The notes beneath the pieces were generated by a model. The model did no database searches. It was not told the origin of the DNA and was given only the letters and a program-made list of their open reading frames with translations. Position numbers and translations under genes: made by a program. From assembly GCA_031550535.1 (NCBI GenBank), contig JAVBOM010000038.1, positions 1 to 64,000 of the forward strand: a stretch of DNA of 64,000 nucleotides. The letters run 5' to 3'. The DNA is from Avichristensenella sp031550535. GTDB lineage: Bacteria > Bacillota > Clostridia > Christensenellales > Aristaeellaceae. Numbering within the stretch: position 1 is the first letter of the stretch; each line of letters begins with the position of its first letter. Of the stretch, positions 57,416-64,000 are shown one piece after another.

Positions 57416-58930
57416 TCATTCCACATCGATGACGACCTCCTCGTCCATGGCTGCGGTCCCCTCTTTGGCCTCGTCCTCGGCATGCCGGGACTTATACCGG
57501 TAGATGAGCCCGAGACCCTGGATGGTGATCAGCGGCGTCATCGCGACCATGGCCACCACGCCGAACGCGTCTGTCATGATGTTGCCGCCGAGCGCCTCGC
57601 ATGCTCCCATCGTGAACGGGAGCAGGAAGGTCGCGGTCATCGCGCCGCTGGCGACACCGCCGGAGTCAAACGCGATGGCGGTGAAGATCGGATCCACAAA
57701 GAACGTCATGGCGAGCGCGAGTCCGTATCCCGGCACGATCAGCCACCAGATGCTCAGGCCCGTCAGAATGCGGATCATGGCCAGCCCGACCGAGACGGCC
57801 ACGCCGATGGACAACGAGAGCATCATGGCGCTCTTTGAGATCGCGCCGCCGGTCAGATCCTCGACCTGCGCGTTCAGCACGTGCACGGCCGGTTCCGCCG
57901 CCACTATAAAGTATCCGATTACCATGCCCAGGGGTACTAATATCCAGGAATAGGACTTGCTCCCGATCAGCGTGCCGATGAAGCTGCCCGTGGGCAGGAA
58001 GCCGACATTTACGCCGGTCATGAACAGCGTCAGGCCCAGGTACGCGTACAGCATACCCACAGCAAGGCGCTTGAGTTGCCGCTTGTTCATTTTCAGGAAT
58101 AAAACCTGGAAGATAACGAACGCGCCGACGATCGGGGACAGGGCGATGCCGACATCCTTCAGGTACACAGGAATCGCGTGCCCGAACGTGGACAGCACTT
58201 CATGTGTGTTCGCGGGGTTCAGCATCACCGTGGGTTCGCTTTCCACCGCGCCGGGGAAGAACATGCCCAGGATCATCACGGCCAGAATCGGGCCGACAGA
58301 GCCAAGCGCCACCAAGCCGAAGCCATCGTCCTGCGCGCTCTTGCCGCTTCGGACGCTCGCCACGCCGACACCAAGGGCCAGGATGAACGGCACGGTGATT
58401 GGCCCCGTGGTGACGCCGCCGGAGTCAAACGCGACGGGGACATAATTTTCGCTGGCGAAGATGGCAAAGCCGAACACCAGTGCGTAGCAGAGAATTAAAA
58501 TGTAGGAAAGTTTTTTTTGAAATATGATGCGTAAAAAACCCACGACCAGGAAAATGCCGACGCCAACGGCGACGCAGAGAATCAGCGTAAAATTCGGGAT
58601 GCCCGGCACCTGGTTGGCCAGCACGGTCAGGTCCGGTTCTGCGATGGTGACCATCACGCCCATGATGAACACGACGAGGACCAGCAATTTGAGGTTTTTT
58701 GACTTGGTCAGATACGACCCAATGGAGCTGCCCATCGGCGTTAGCGACATCTCAACGCCCAGCGTAAACAGCCCCATGCCGACGATCAGCATCAACGCGC
58801 CGATGACAAACAGCCCGAGCGTGCCCATTTCAATGGGCGCAAGTGTGAAAACCAAAAGGAGTACGATGGCCGTGATGGGCAATACCGAGCTTAGCGAGTC
58901 CTTGATTTGTTCTTTCAGCCGAAGGTTCAA
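57416..58930 (-). CDS. DUF1538-family membrane protein
   Basis: The 504-residue protein has about twelve helices in two related halves, each with an FDSGGV(T/A)(T/S)G signature (VAFDSGGVTTGPITVPF and IAFDSGGVASGAMTATF). This is characteristic of DUF1538 transport-like proteins. The acidic C-terminus (DEAKEGTAAMDEEVVIDVE) is cytoplasmic. The TTG start has GGAGGTGAGGCG upstream. The neighbouring tandem PII protein implies nitrogen- or nucleotide-dependent control; the transported species is unknown. Confidence 0.85.
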   Translation of the reverse strand: MNLRLKEQIKDSLSSVLPITAIVLLLVFTLAPIEMGTLGLFVIGALMLIVGMGLFTLGVEMSLTPMGSSIGSYLTKSKNLKLLVLVVFIMGVMVTIAEPDLTVLANQVPGIPNFTLILCVAVGVGIFLVVGFLRIIFQKKLSYILILCYALVFGFAIFASENYVPVAFDSGGVTTGPITVPFILALGVGVASVRSGKSAQDDGFGLVALGSVGPILAVMILGMFFPGAVESEPTVMLNPANTHEVLSTFGHAIPVYLKDVGIALSPIVGAFVIFQVLFLKMNKRQLKRLAVGMLYAYLGLTLFMTGVNVGFLPTGSFIGTLIGSKSYSWILVPLGMVIGYFIVAAEPAVHVLNAQVEDLTGGAISKSAMMLSLSIGVAVSVGLAMIRILTGLSIWWLIVPGYGLALAMTFFVDPIFTAIAFDSGGVASGAMTATFLLPFTMGACEALGGNIMTDAFGVVAMVAMTPLITIQGLGLIYRYKSRHAEDEAKEGTAAMDEEVVIDVE

Positions 58931-58948
58931 CGCCTCACCTCCTGTGTT

Positions 58949-59006
58949 AGTGGGCGCGGATTTGAAAAATCAGCGCCATTAGGGGATTTCGCAAGAAATC
59001 CCTACC
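58949..59006 (+). repeat. Two-hairpin repeat (type A) overlapping a gene end
   Basis: GGGCGCGGATTTGAAAAATC then AGCGCCATTAGGGGATTTC-GCAA-GAAATCCCTACC. The last seven codons (GISCEIP) and the stop of the glycosyltransferase are read from its complementary strand. Confidence 0.85.
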
Positions 59007-60238
59007 ATTCGTTCGATGATGTCCGCGGCCTCCTTCGTTCCGTGCTCCGGGAGCAGTTCTTCGCGCAGCATGGCCGCGCGCCACGCGTAGGCGGGCATGC
59101 GCACAAGCTCGTCCAGCGCCGCGGCCAGCAGGTCGCCGGTGAGCTTTGTGCGGGAAAGCGGTTTGGGTCCGCAGCCGAGCGCGTGCACGCGCGAAGCCCA
59201 GAAGTGCTGATCGCTGCCAAAGGGCACAATCAGCGACGGCCGGCCCGCCTTCAGGCCGATGGCGGTCGTGCCCGCGCCGCCGTGGTGCACCACGGCCCGC
59301 ATGCGCGGGAACAGCCATTCATGGGGCACGTATTCCGTGATCGGGTACACGCTATCCGGCAGGTTTTCGCCGCCCATGCCGCCCCAGCCCGCGCAGAGCA
59401 CGGCGCGCAGTCCCGTTCGCGCAAGGGCGTCGAGCGCCGCGCGCCCCGCCTCGTCCATGTCGCCGGAGGTCATGGAGCCAAAGCCGATGTACACCGGCGC
59501 GTCGCCCGCATCCAGGAAGGCCGTGAGCGATTCCGGGGGCGTGAAGGAGGGCTCATCGTCCATCCAAAAGCCGGTAACGCGCAGGTTTTCCGGCCACTCG
59601 GCCGGGCGCGTCACCACGAGCGGGCTGTACGCGTGCAGGACGGGCGCCGGGCGCCCGGATACGCGGTAATCCGGCCGCGTGCGGGCCGGCCGCGCCTTGA
59701 TTCCGTTTGCCGCGCACCAAGGCCGTGTGAACTGCTTTTCCACCATGCCGATCATCAGGTTGGCCAACCGGTAGGTGGCGCGGTTATACGCCCGCCCGAG
59801 CGACGCCTGGCGCAGGATGGGCAGGCTGTAGTCGCCGCTCATGTCCATCGGGCAGTAGCAGACCACGGCCAGCGGCACATGCAGCTTCTCCGCGATGCTG
59901 TAAATGGTGCTGCCGATGAACGTGCAGACTACGGCGTCCGCGCCCTGGCACACGCGGTAGATCGTGTCCAGAATGGGCACAACCACGCCGTCCAGCGCCG
60001 AAAGGAGCCGGGACAGGTAGGTCACCGGGCTTGCTCCCGGAGGAATCAGCGTGCCGATGTAGTGCGCCGCGTCGCCCGGCAGCGCGACGAACGACAGGCC
60101 GGCGGCTTTCGCCGGCGTCTCAAAGGCACCAAACGCCACGAGCGTGACGGCATGTCCGCGCGACAGGAGCTCGCGTCCCAGCGCGATCATCGGCTGCACA
60201 TCGCCGGTGGAGCCGACGGCGATTAGCTGAACACGCAT
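58979..60238 (-). CDS. UGT-type (GT1) glycosyltransferase
   Basis: The 419-residue protein starts VQLIAVGSTGDVQPMIALGR, as macrolide and sterol glucosyltransferases do. The donor-binding region reads YIGFGSMTS ... VHHGGAGTTAIGLKAGRPS then LIVPFGSDQHFWASRV. The acceptor is unknown; related enzymes decorate lipids, sterols or small molecules. The start overlaps the end of the dehydrogenase gene by 16 bp. The C-terminus GISCEIP comes from a dispersed repeat, which supplied a new stop codon. Confidence 0.85.
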   Translation of the reverse strand: MRVQLIAVGSTGDVQPMIALGRELLSRGHAVTLVAFGAFETPAKAAGLSFVALPGDAAHYIGTLIPPGASPVTYLSRLLSALDGVVVPILDTIYRVCQGADAVVCTFIGSTIYSIAEKLHVPLAVVCYCPMDMSGDYSLPILRQASLGRAYNRATYRLANLMIGMVEKQFTRPWCAANGIKARPARTRPDYRVSGRPAPVLHAYSPLVVTRPAEWPENLRVTGFWMDDEPSFTPPESLTAFLDAGDAPVYIGFGSMTSGDMDEAGRAALDALARTGLRAVLCAGWGGMGGENLPDSVYPITEYVPHEWLFPRMRAVVHHGGAGTTAIGLKAGRPSLIVPFGSDQHFWASRVHALGCGPKPLSRTKLTGDLLAAALDELVRMPAYAWRAAMLREELLPEHGTKEAADIIERMVGISCEIP

Positions 60239-61170
60239 CCGGCCGTCCCCGCAAAGAAACCGCGCACGTTGGCGAGGATCTTTTCATTATAGCGCGCGTT
60301 TGACTGCACGGAGTCGCCCGCGCCGCGCCGGACGCTCAACACGTTCGGCAGCGCCAGCAGTTTCGGGTCGCCGAGGGGCATGGGGGTATCGCACAAAAAG
60401 TAGTTGTCAGGGCGCGACAGCCACGCGGCCAGCGCGGCGTCGTCCGAGCAGGGGCCGATGGCGATGTTTACCAGGATTTTGCCGTCGCCAAACCGCCGGA
60501 ACTGCTCTTCATGGAGTAAGATAGCGTTTTTGTTCAGGCAGGCCACGCAGATGTCCACGGAGGCGAGCAGGTCATCCAGCGGAAGGAAGACCACGCCCCT
60601 GGCCTCCACGTCCGGCTTGCGCGTGCGGCTGAAATACGATACGCGCGCACCAAAGAACTGCAGCGCCGCGGAGATGCGCGTGCCCAGCGTGCCCATGCCG
60701 AGAATGCCGCAGGACAGGCCGGTCAGTTCCGTCGGCTCCGGCCGCCACATAGGCCCCTGGAAGCCGTGCAGGAGTTGTACCAGCTCGCTGATGACATACT
60801 CGATGACGCCCTCGTCGCCGTAGTCGCGGATGCCGGTGACGGTGATGCCCCGCGCCTCGGCGGCCAGTATGTCCACGTTGGCGCTCTCCGGCCCGTACAG
60901 GCTGCAGCACATGCCAATGTACCGCAGCGCGGGGCACCCGGCGATCACGGCGGCGGTTACACGGACGTGCAGCGAAACAAGCAGCGCGTCCGCGCAGCCC
61001 GCTTTTGCTATGAGCGTGGCGTCATCCAAAGGGATGGCCGCGTCATATATCACCGTGCGGGCCAGCGTGGCAAAGGCCGCCCGGGTTTCTTCTGTAAAGC
61101 GCGTGGGTCCGAGGATGACCATTTTCTCAAAGATGGCGTGTCGCCCCCTCATGCAGTGCGATGATTCCAT
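60223..61170 (-). CDS. D-isomer-specific 2-hydroxyacid dehydrogenase family protein
   Basis: The 315-residue product has GLSCGILGMGTLGTRISAAL for NAD binding and VDICVACLNKNAILLHEEQF and GKILVNIAIGP in the family positions. The usual catalytic Arg/Glu/His set is partly altered, so reaction is uncertain. The ATG at 61170 lies 5 bp after a predicted -10, which suggests a leaderless mRNA; ATGs at 61152 and 61119 are alternatives. It is translationally coupled to the glycosyltransferase. Confidence 0.75.
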   Translation of the reverse strand: MESSHCMRGRHAIFEKMVILGPTRFTEETRAAFATLARTVIYDAAIPLDDATLIAKAGCADALLVSLHVRVTAAVIAGCPALRYIGMCCSLYGPESANVDILAAEARGITVTGIRDYGDEGVIEYVISELVQLLHGFQGPMWRPEPTELTGLSCGILGMGTLGTRISAALQFFGARVSYFSRTRKPDVEARGVVFLPLDDLLASVDICVACLNKNAILLHEEQFRRFGDGKILVNIAIGPCSDDAALAAWLSRPDNYFLCDTPMPLGDPKLLALPNVLSVRRGAGDSVQSNARYNEKILANVRGFFAGTAGCVFS

Positions 61171-61175
61171 CCCTT

Positions 61176-61205
61176 ACCATACCACAAAACATGGGCTGGT
61201 TTCAA
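61176..61205 (-). promoter_or_regulatory. Promoter of the dehydrogenase-glycosyltransferase operon
   Basis: On the minus strand TTGAAA (61200-61205), 18 bp, TATGGT (61176-61181); the ATG follows after 5 bp. Confidence 0.5.
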
Positions 61206-61294
61206 GCATCGCTTCCTCTTAGTATGTACCGAATTCCCTAAACGGCCGCCCGGATGGCGGTGCGCCCGGCAGAATCACTTTTTTCCACAAAGGC

Positions 61295-61322
61295 TTGACG
61301 TACAAGAGCGTTATGGTATAAT
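61295..61322 (+). promoter_or_regulatory. Promoter of the ABC importer
   Basis: TTGACG (61295-61300), 16 bp, extended -10 TGGTATAAT (-10 at 61317-61322). The leader of about 225 nt has an AT-rich first half with inverted CAATAT/ATATTG motifs and then a repeat copy; no known riboswitch was recognised. Confidence 0.8.
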
Positions 61323-61420
61323 ATACACGATCAACATATTTGCAGAATATTAAAAACATATTGGCAATATATTGGGTACTATAGGTATTTTGCGTTGTTC
61401 ACGCGCGCGAGGAGAAAGAA

Positions 61421-61483
61421 AGGTAGGGATTTCTGGCGAAAGCCAAGCATGGCGCCCGATTTTTCGAATCAGCGCCACCGCCT
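61421..61483 (-). repeat. Two-hairpin repeat (type A) in the ABC importer leader
   Basis: On the minus strand GGTGGCGCTGATTCGAAAAA then TCGGGCGCCATGCTTGGCTTTC-GCCA-GAAATCCCTACC. Hairpin 1 is intact, hairpin 2 partly altered. Confidence 0.8.
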
Positions 61484-61555
61484 AAGACCATTCTCTCGGT
61501 GGAATGATATCCGGCCCACCGGGATAATGAATATACTTAAATGGAGGGTAACCAA

Positions 61556-62587
61556 ATGAGGAAACTGGGAAAATTCCTGGCTTGTCTGCTGTGCGCGGCG
61601 ATGCTGCTGGGCGTGGCGAACGTTTCTCTCGCGGAGTCGAAAACGAAGGTCACCATATACACGGCGCGTGACACGAACGTGATCGAGTATGTCCAGCCTC
61701 TGTTTGAAGAAGCCTATCCGCAGTATGACCTGGAAGTGCTGAACATGGGCGCCCAGGAGATCCTGGAGCGCGTCCGCGCCGAAGCGGCCAACCCGCAGGG
61801 CGACTTCATCTGGGGCGGCACCGAGGCCGCGTTCAAAATGGCCGCGAAGGAAGGCTTGCTGGAGAGCTACGCCCCTTCGTTCGCCGCAGACTTCCCGGCA
61901 AATTATAAGGACCCGGACGACCTGTGGTACGGCGAAATCCTGTTGCCGGAAGTCATCATGTACAATACCGACGCGGTCGCCGAGGAGGATCTGCCCAAGG
62001 ACTGGGACGACATCATCACCGAAAAGTATAAGGATCAGTTCATCATCCGCGGCGTGCTGGCCTCCGGCACGATGCGCACGATCTATAGCTGCATGATCTA
62101 TGCCCAGGGCGGCGCGGAGCCGGAGAAGGGCTACGAGTGGCTGAAGAAGCTGGACGCCAACACCAAGGAATACGCCCAGAATCCTACGGACATGTACTTG
62201 AAAGTTGCCCGGCAGGAAGGCACCCTGTCGCTGTGGAACCTGCAGGACGTGATGATCCAGAAGATCGTGAACGAGCAGCCGTTCGGCTACATCATCCCCG
62301 AGAGCGGCGTGCCGATCCTGGTCGACGCGGTGGGCATTGTCAAGGGCGCGAAGAACATGGAAGGCGCCAAGGCGTTCTACGAGTTCCTGTTCACCCCGGA
62401 AATCAAGCTGGCGCTGGCTGAAAACATGTACCAGATTCCCGCGCAGGGCGATATCCCCGAGGATCAGCTGCCGCAGTGGATTCAGGAGCTGGAGTTGAAG
62501 GCGATGGACATCGACTGGGCCGTCATCGCGGAGAATGAAATGACCTGGATGACCTACTGGGACGAGAACATCAAGGGCAAGAATTAA
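61556..62587 (+). CDS. Extracellular solute-binding protein of an iron- or polyamine-type ABC importer
   Basis: The 343-residue protein has a signal peptide with a Cys-containing hydrophobic core (FLACLLCAAMLLGVANVSLA). The mature part begins KVTIYTARDTNVIEYVQPLF, typical of FbpA/ferric-iron and related family 1 binding proteins; MYNTDAVAEEDLPKDWDDI and GVPILVDAVGIVKGAKNMEG also fit. Iron-binding tyrosines cannot be assigned with certainty. TGGAGGG precedes the ATG. The ATPase and permease genes follow. Confidence 0.85.
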   Translation: MRKLGKFLACLLCAAMLLGVANVSLAESKTKVTIYTARDTNVIEYVQPLFEEAYPQYDLEVLNMGAQEILERVRAEAANPQGDFIWGGTEAAFKMAAKEGLLESYAPSFAADFPANYKDPDDLWYGEILLPEVIMYNTDAVAEEDLPKDWDDIITEKYKDQFIIRGVLASGTMRTIYSCMIYAQGGAEPEKGYEWLKKLDANTKEYAQNPTDMYLKVARQEGTLSLWNLQDVMIQKIVNEQPFGYIIPESGVPILVDAVGIVKGAKNMEGAKAFYEFLFTPEIKLALAENMYQIPAQGDIPEDQLPQWIQELELKAMDIDWAVIAENEMTWMTYWDENIKGKN

Positions 62588-62679
62588 CAACGAACAAGCA
62601 TCGATTTGGGTCCGGGGAGGCCGCTGTTCCAGCCACTGGCCGGCGGCCTTCTCCGTCCCCGGGGAAAGGGAGAAACCAC

Positions 62680-63768
62680 ATGGCCGATATCGTTTTACAC
62701 CATGTCCGCAAGGAGTTCGGGTCATTTGCCGCCGTCGCGGACGCGGACTTTGCCATTCGCTCCGGGGAGTTTTTTACGCTCCTGGGCCCCAGCGGATGCG
62801 GCAAAACCACGACGCTGCGCATGGTTGCGGGGTTCAGCTATCCAACGGCGGGGAACATCCTGTTCGGCGAGCGGGATGTGACGCTGCTCGCCCCGAACAA
62901 GCGGGATATCGGCATGGTGTTTCAGAACTACGCGCTGTTCCCACACCTGACCATCGGCGAGAATGTCGCCTTTGGGCTGAAGATCCGCAAGGTTTCCGCG
63001 GCGGAGCAGAAGCGCCGGGTGGCGGACGCGCTGGCCATGGTGCATCTGGAGGGCTATGAAAAGCGCCGGGTGCACGAGATTTCCGGCGGCCAGCAGCAGC
63101 GTGTGGCGCTCGCGCGCGCGCTGGTCATCGAGCCGGCGCTGCTGCTGCTGGATGAGCCGCTCTCCAACCTCGACGCGAAGCTGCGCGACGATACCCGGTC
63201 GGAAATCAAGCGCCTGCAGCGCGAAATGGGCATCACAACCATGTACGTGACCCACGACCAGGCGGAGGCGATGGCCGTGTCCGACCGCATCCTGATCATG
63301 AAAAACGGGGTGACGCAGCAGCTCGGCACGCCGCCGGAGGTCTACGCGCGCCCGCAAAACCGCTTTGTCGCGGAGTTCATCGGCAAGCATACGCTGCTGC
63401 CGGCGGCCGTGGAGCGCGTGGACGGGGAGCGCGTGACCGTGCGCCTGACCGACGGTTCCGCGCTCACCGGATTTGCCGCGAACGCCGCGAAGAACGCCAC
63501 GTTTGCCAAGGGGCAGGGGCTGCTCGTCGCGCTGCGCCCGGAGTGCGTGTCGCTGGCGGGGGACCGCGCTGAAAACGTCCTGACCGGCGCTGTGCGTCAC
63601 TGCGAGTTCACGGGGCTCGCGTCCAACTACCTGATGGACGTGTCGGGACAATCGCTAAAGGCCACATTTGTCGACCATGTGGCTGACCCGGCGGACGTGG
63701 GGCGCACGCTCCGCCTGTACGCGCCGCCGGAGCGCATTTACTTCCTCGGGGAGGAGGCTGCCTCATGA
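62680..63768 (+). CDS. ABC importer ATP-binding protein (FbpC/PotA type)
   Basis: The 362-residue product has Walker A GPSGCGKTTTLRM (about 38-50), FQNYALFPHLTIGENVAFGL, the signature ISGGQQQRVALARAL, Walker B LLLLDEPLSNLDAKLR and a switch His in MYVTHDQAEAMAVSDR. A C-terminal TOBE-like domain follows from about residue 240. It powers import by the adjacent binding protein and permease. GGGAAAGGGAG precedes the ATG. Confidence 0.93.
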   Translation: MADIVLHHVRKEFGSFAAVADADFAIRSGEFFTLLGPSGCGKTTTLRMVAGFSYPTAGNILFGERDVTLLAPNKRDIGMVFQNYALFPHLTIGENVAFGLKIRKVSAAEQKRRVADALAMVHLEGYEKRRVHEISGGQQQRVALARALVIEPALLLLDEPLSNLDAKLRDDTRSEIKRLQREMGITTMYVTHDQAEAMAVSDRILIMKNGVTQQLGTPPEVYARPQNRFVAEFIGKHTLLPAAVERVDGERVTVRLTDGSALTGFAANAAKNATFAKGQGLLVALRPECVSLAGDRAENVLTGAVRHCEFTGLASNYLMDVSGQSLKATFVDHVADPADVGRTLRLYAPPERIYFLGEEAAS

Positions 63769-64000
63769 CCGCCGCTGAAAACACGCGCGTGCGGCGGAAG
63801 CCGCCGATTTCCGCCCGGCCTTGGTTCATTTATGTGATACTGTCTCCGATCTTCTTTTTGTTGCTCGGGTACGTGGTGTACCCGCTCTTCAGCGTCTTTA
63901 GCGATAGCTTTTTTGTGGAGGGCAAGTTCAGCCTGGCGTATTACCGGCGGTTTTTCAACCTGACCAGCAAAACAAACCTCGAAGCGGTGTGGAACAGCCT
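63765..64000 (+). CDS. ABC importer permease, N-terminal fragment
   Basis: The ATG overlaps the ATPase stop (ATGA). The visible 78 codons encode a basic cytoplasmic start and a first membrane helix (WFIYVILSPIFFLLLGYVVY), then the periplasmic FVEGKFSLAYYRRFF segment typical of BPD-type permeases of iron and polyamine importers. The gene runs off the right edge. Confidence 0.88.
   Translation, partial: MTAAENTRVRRKPPISARPWFIYVILSPIFFLLLGYVVYPLFSVFSDSFFVEGKFSLAYYRRFFNLTSKTNLEAVWNS

Noticed and set aside
61329..61555. Riboswitch in the ABC importer leader
   Set aside because: The leader is long, but its only clear structure is a dispersed-repeat copy and AT-rich short inverted repeats. No known ligand-binding core was recognised.

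Overview
The window is high-GC, densely coded DNA from a spore-forming anaerobe of the Bacillota, most likely a GC-rich member of the class Clostridia. The marker genes point there: spoIVA (spore-coat ATPase), a murB-rapZ-whiA-crh cluster, a rubrerythrin with an N-terminal rubredoxin, an anaerobic sulfatase-maturase-like radical SAM enzyme, and glnS/gltX with Firmicute-type promoters and strong Shine-Dalgarno sites. No rRNA, tRNA or CRISPR array was seen. Both edges cut genes: a DMT-family transporter at base 1 and an ABC permease at base 64000.

Layout. 1-3342: transporter tail, then a minus-strand operon of PHP-domain protein, small acidic protein and S41 peptidase. 3592-6950: glnS-gltX. 7000-11230: accessory stretch with a TetR regulator, a GHKL sensor kinase broken by an in-frame amber codon, a frameshifted IS4-type element and long intergenic repeats. 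11233-18803: sugar kinase, membrane proteins, MFS transporter, PepF, ferredoxin-like protein. 19128-25276: one plus-strand operon that begins with a small PD-(D/E)XK nuclease and an SNF2-type helicase and continues with phosphoesterase, M29 aminopeptidase, AzlCD, VOC and EamA proteins. 25460-35750: mixed metabolism (rubrerythrin, thrC, radical SAM, threonine degradation by tdh-kbl). 36043-44867: LOR/SDH-like protein, two CapA-like proteins, NYN-LOTUS protein, lplA, gpsA, phosphoesterase. 44913-48402: MerR regulator, spoIVA, acetyltransferase. 48599-53222: membrane-anchored proteins and murB-rapZ-whiA-crh. 53233-54560: amidohydrolase and a three-gene small-RNA array. 54648-61170: minus-strand run with a DUF255 thioredoxin protein, tandem PII protein, DUF1538 membrane protein, glycosyltransferase and dehydrogenase. 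61317-64000: iron- or spermidine-type ABC importer.

Two things stand out as possibly undescribed. First, three tandem minus-strand small-RNA genes (about 53841-54560). Each has a promoter with 11-bp direct repeats like PhoB/PhoP boxes placed at the same distance from the -10, a CUUCCUU anti-Shine-Dalgarno segment, and an intrinsic terminator with a nearly invariant loop. Second, about twenty copies of a roughly 60-bp two-hairpin repeat (63-bp period where tandem). Many copies lie between a promoter and its ribosome site, copies separate the small-RNA genes, and at least two copies lie in frame inside conserved protein genes (PHP protein and PepF). This is reminiscent of Rickettsia palindromic elements. 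A second, longer composite repeat family fills several intergenic gaps.

All family assignments come from reading motifs and gene order without database searches. Start codons were chosen by ribosome-site quality. Promoters and RNA genes are pattern-based predictions.
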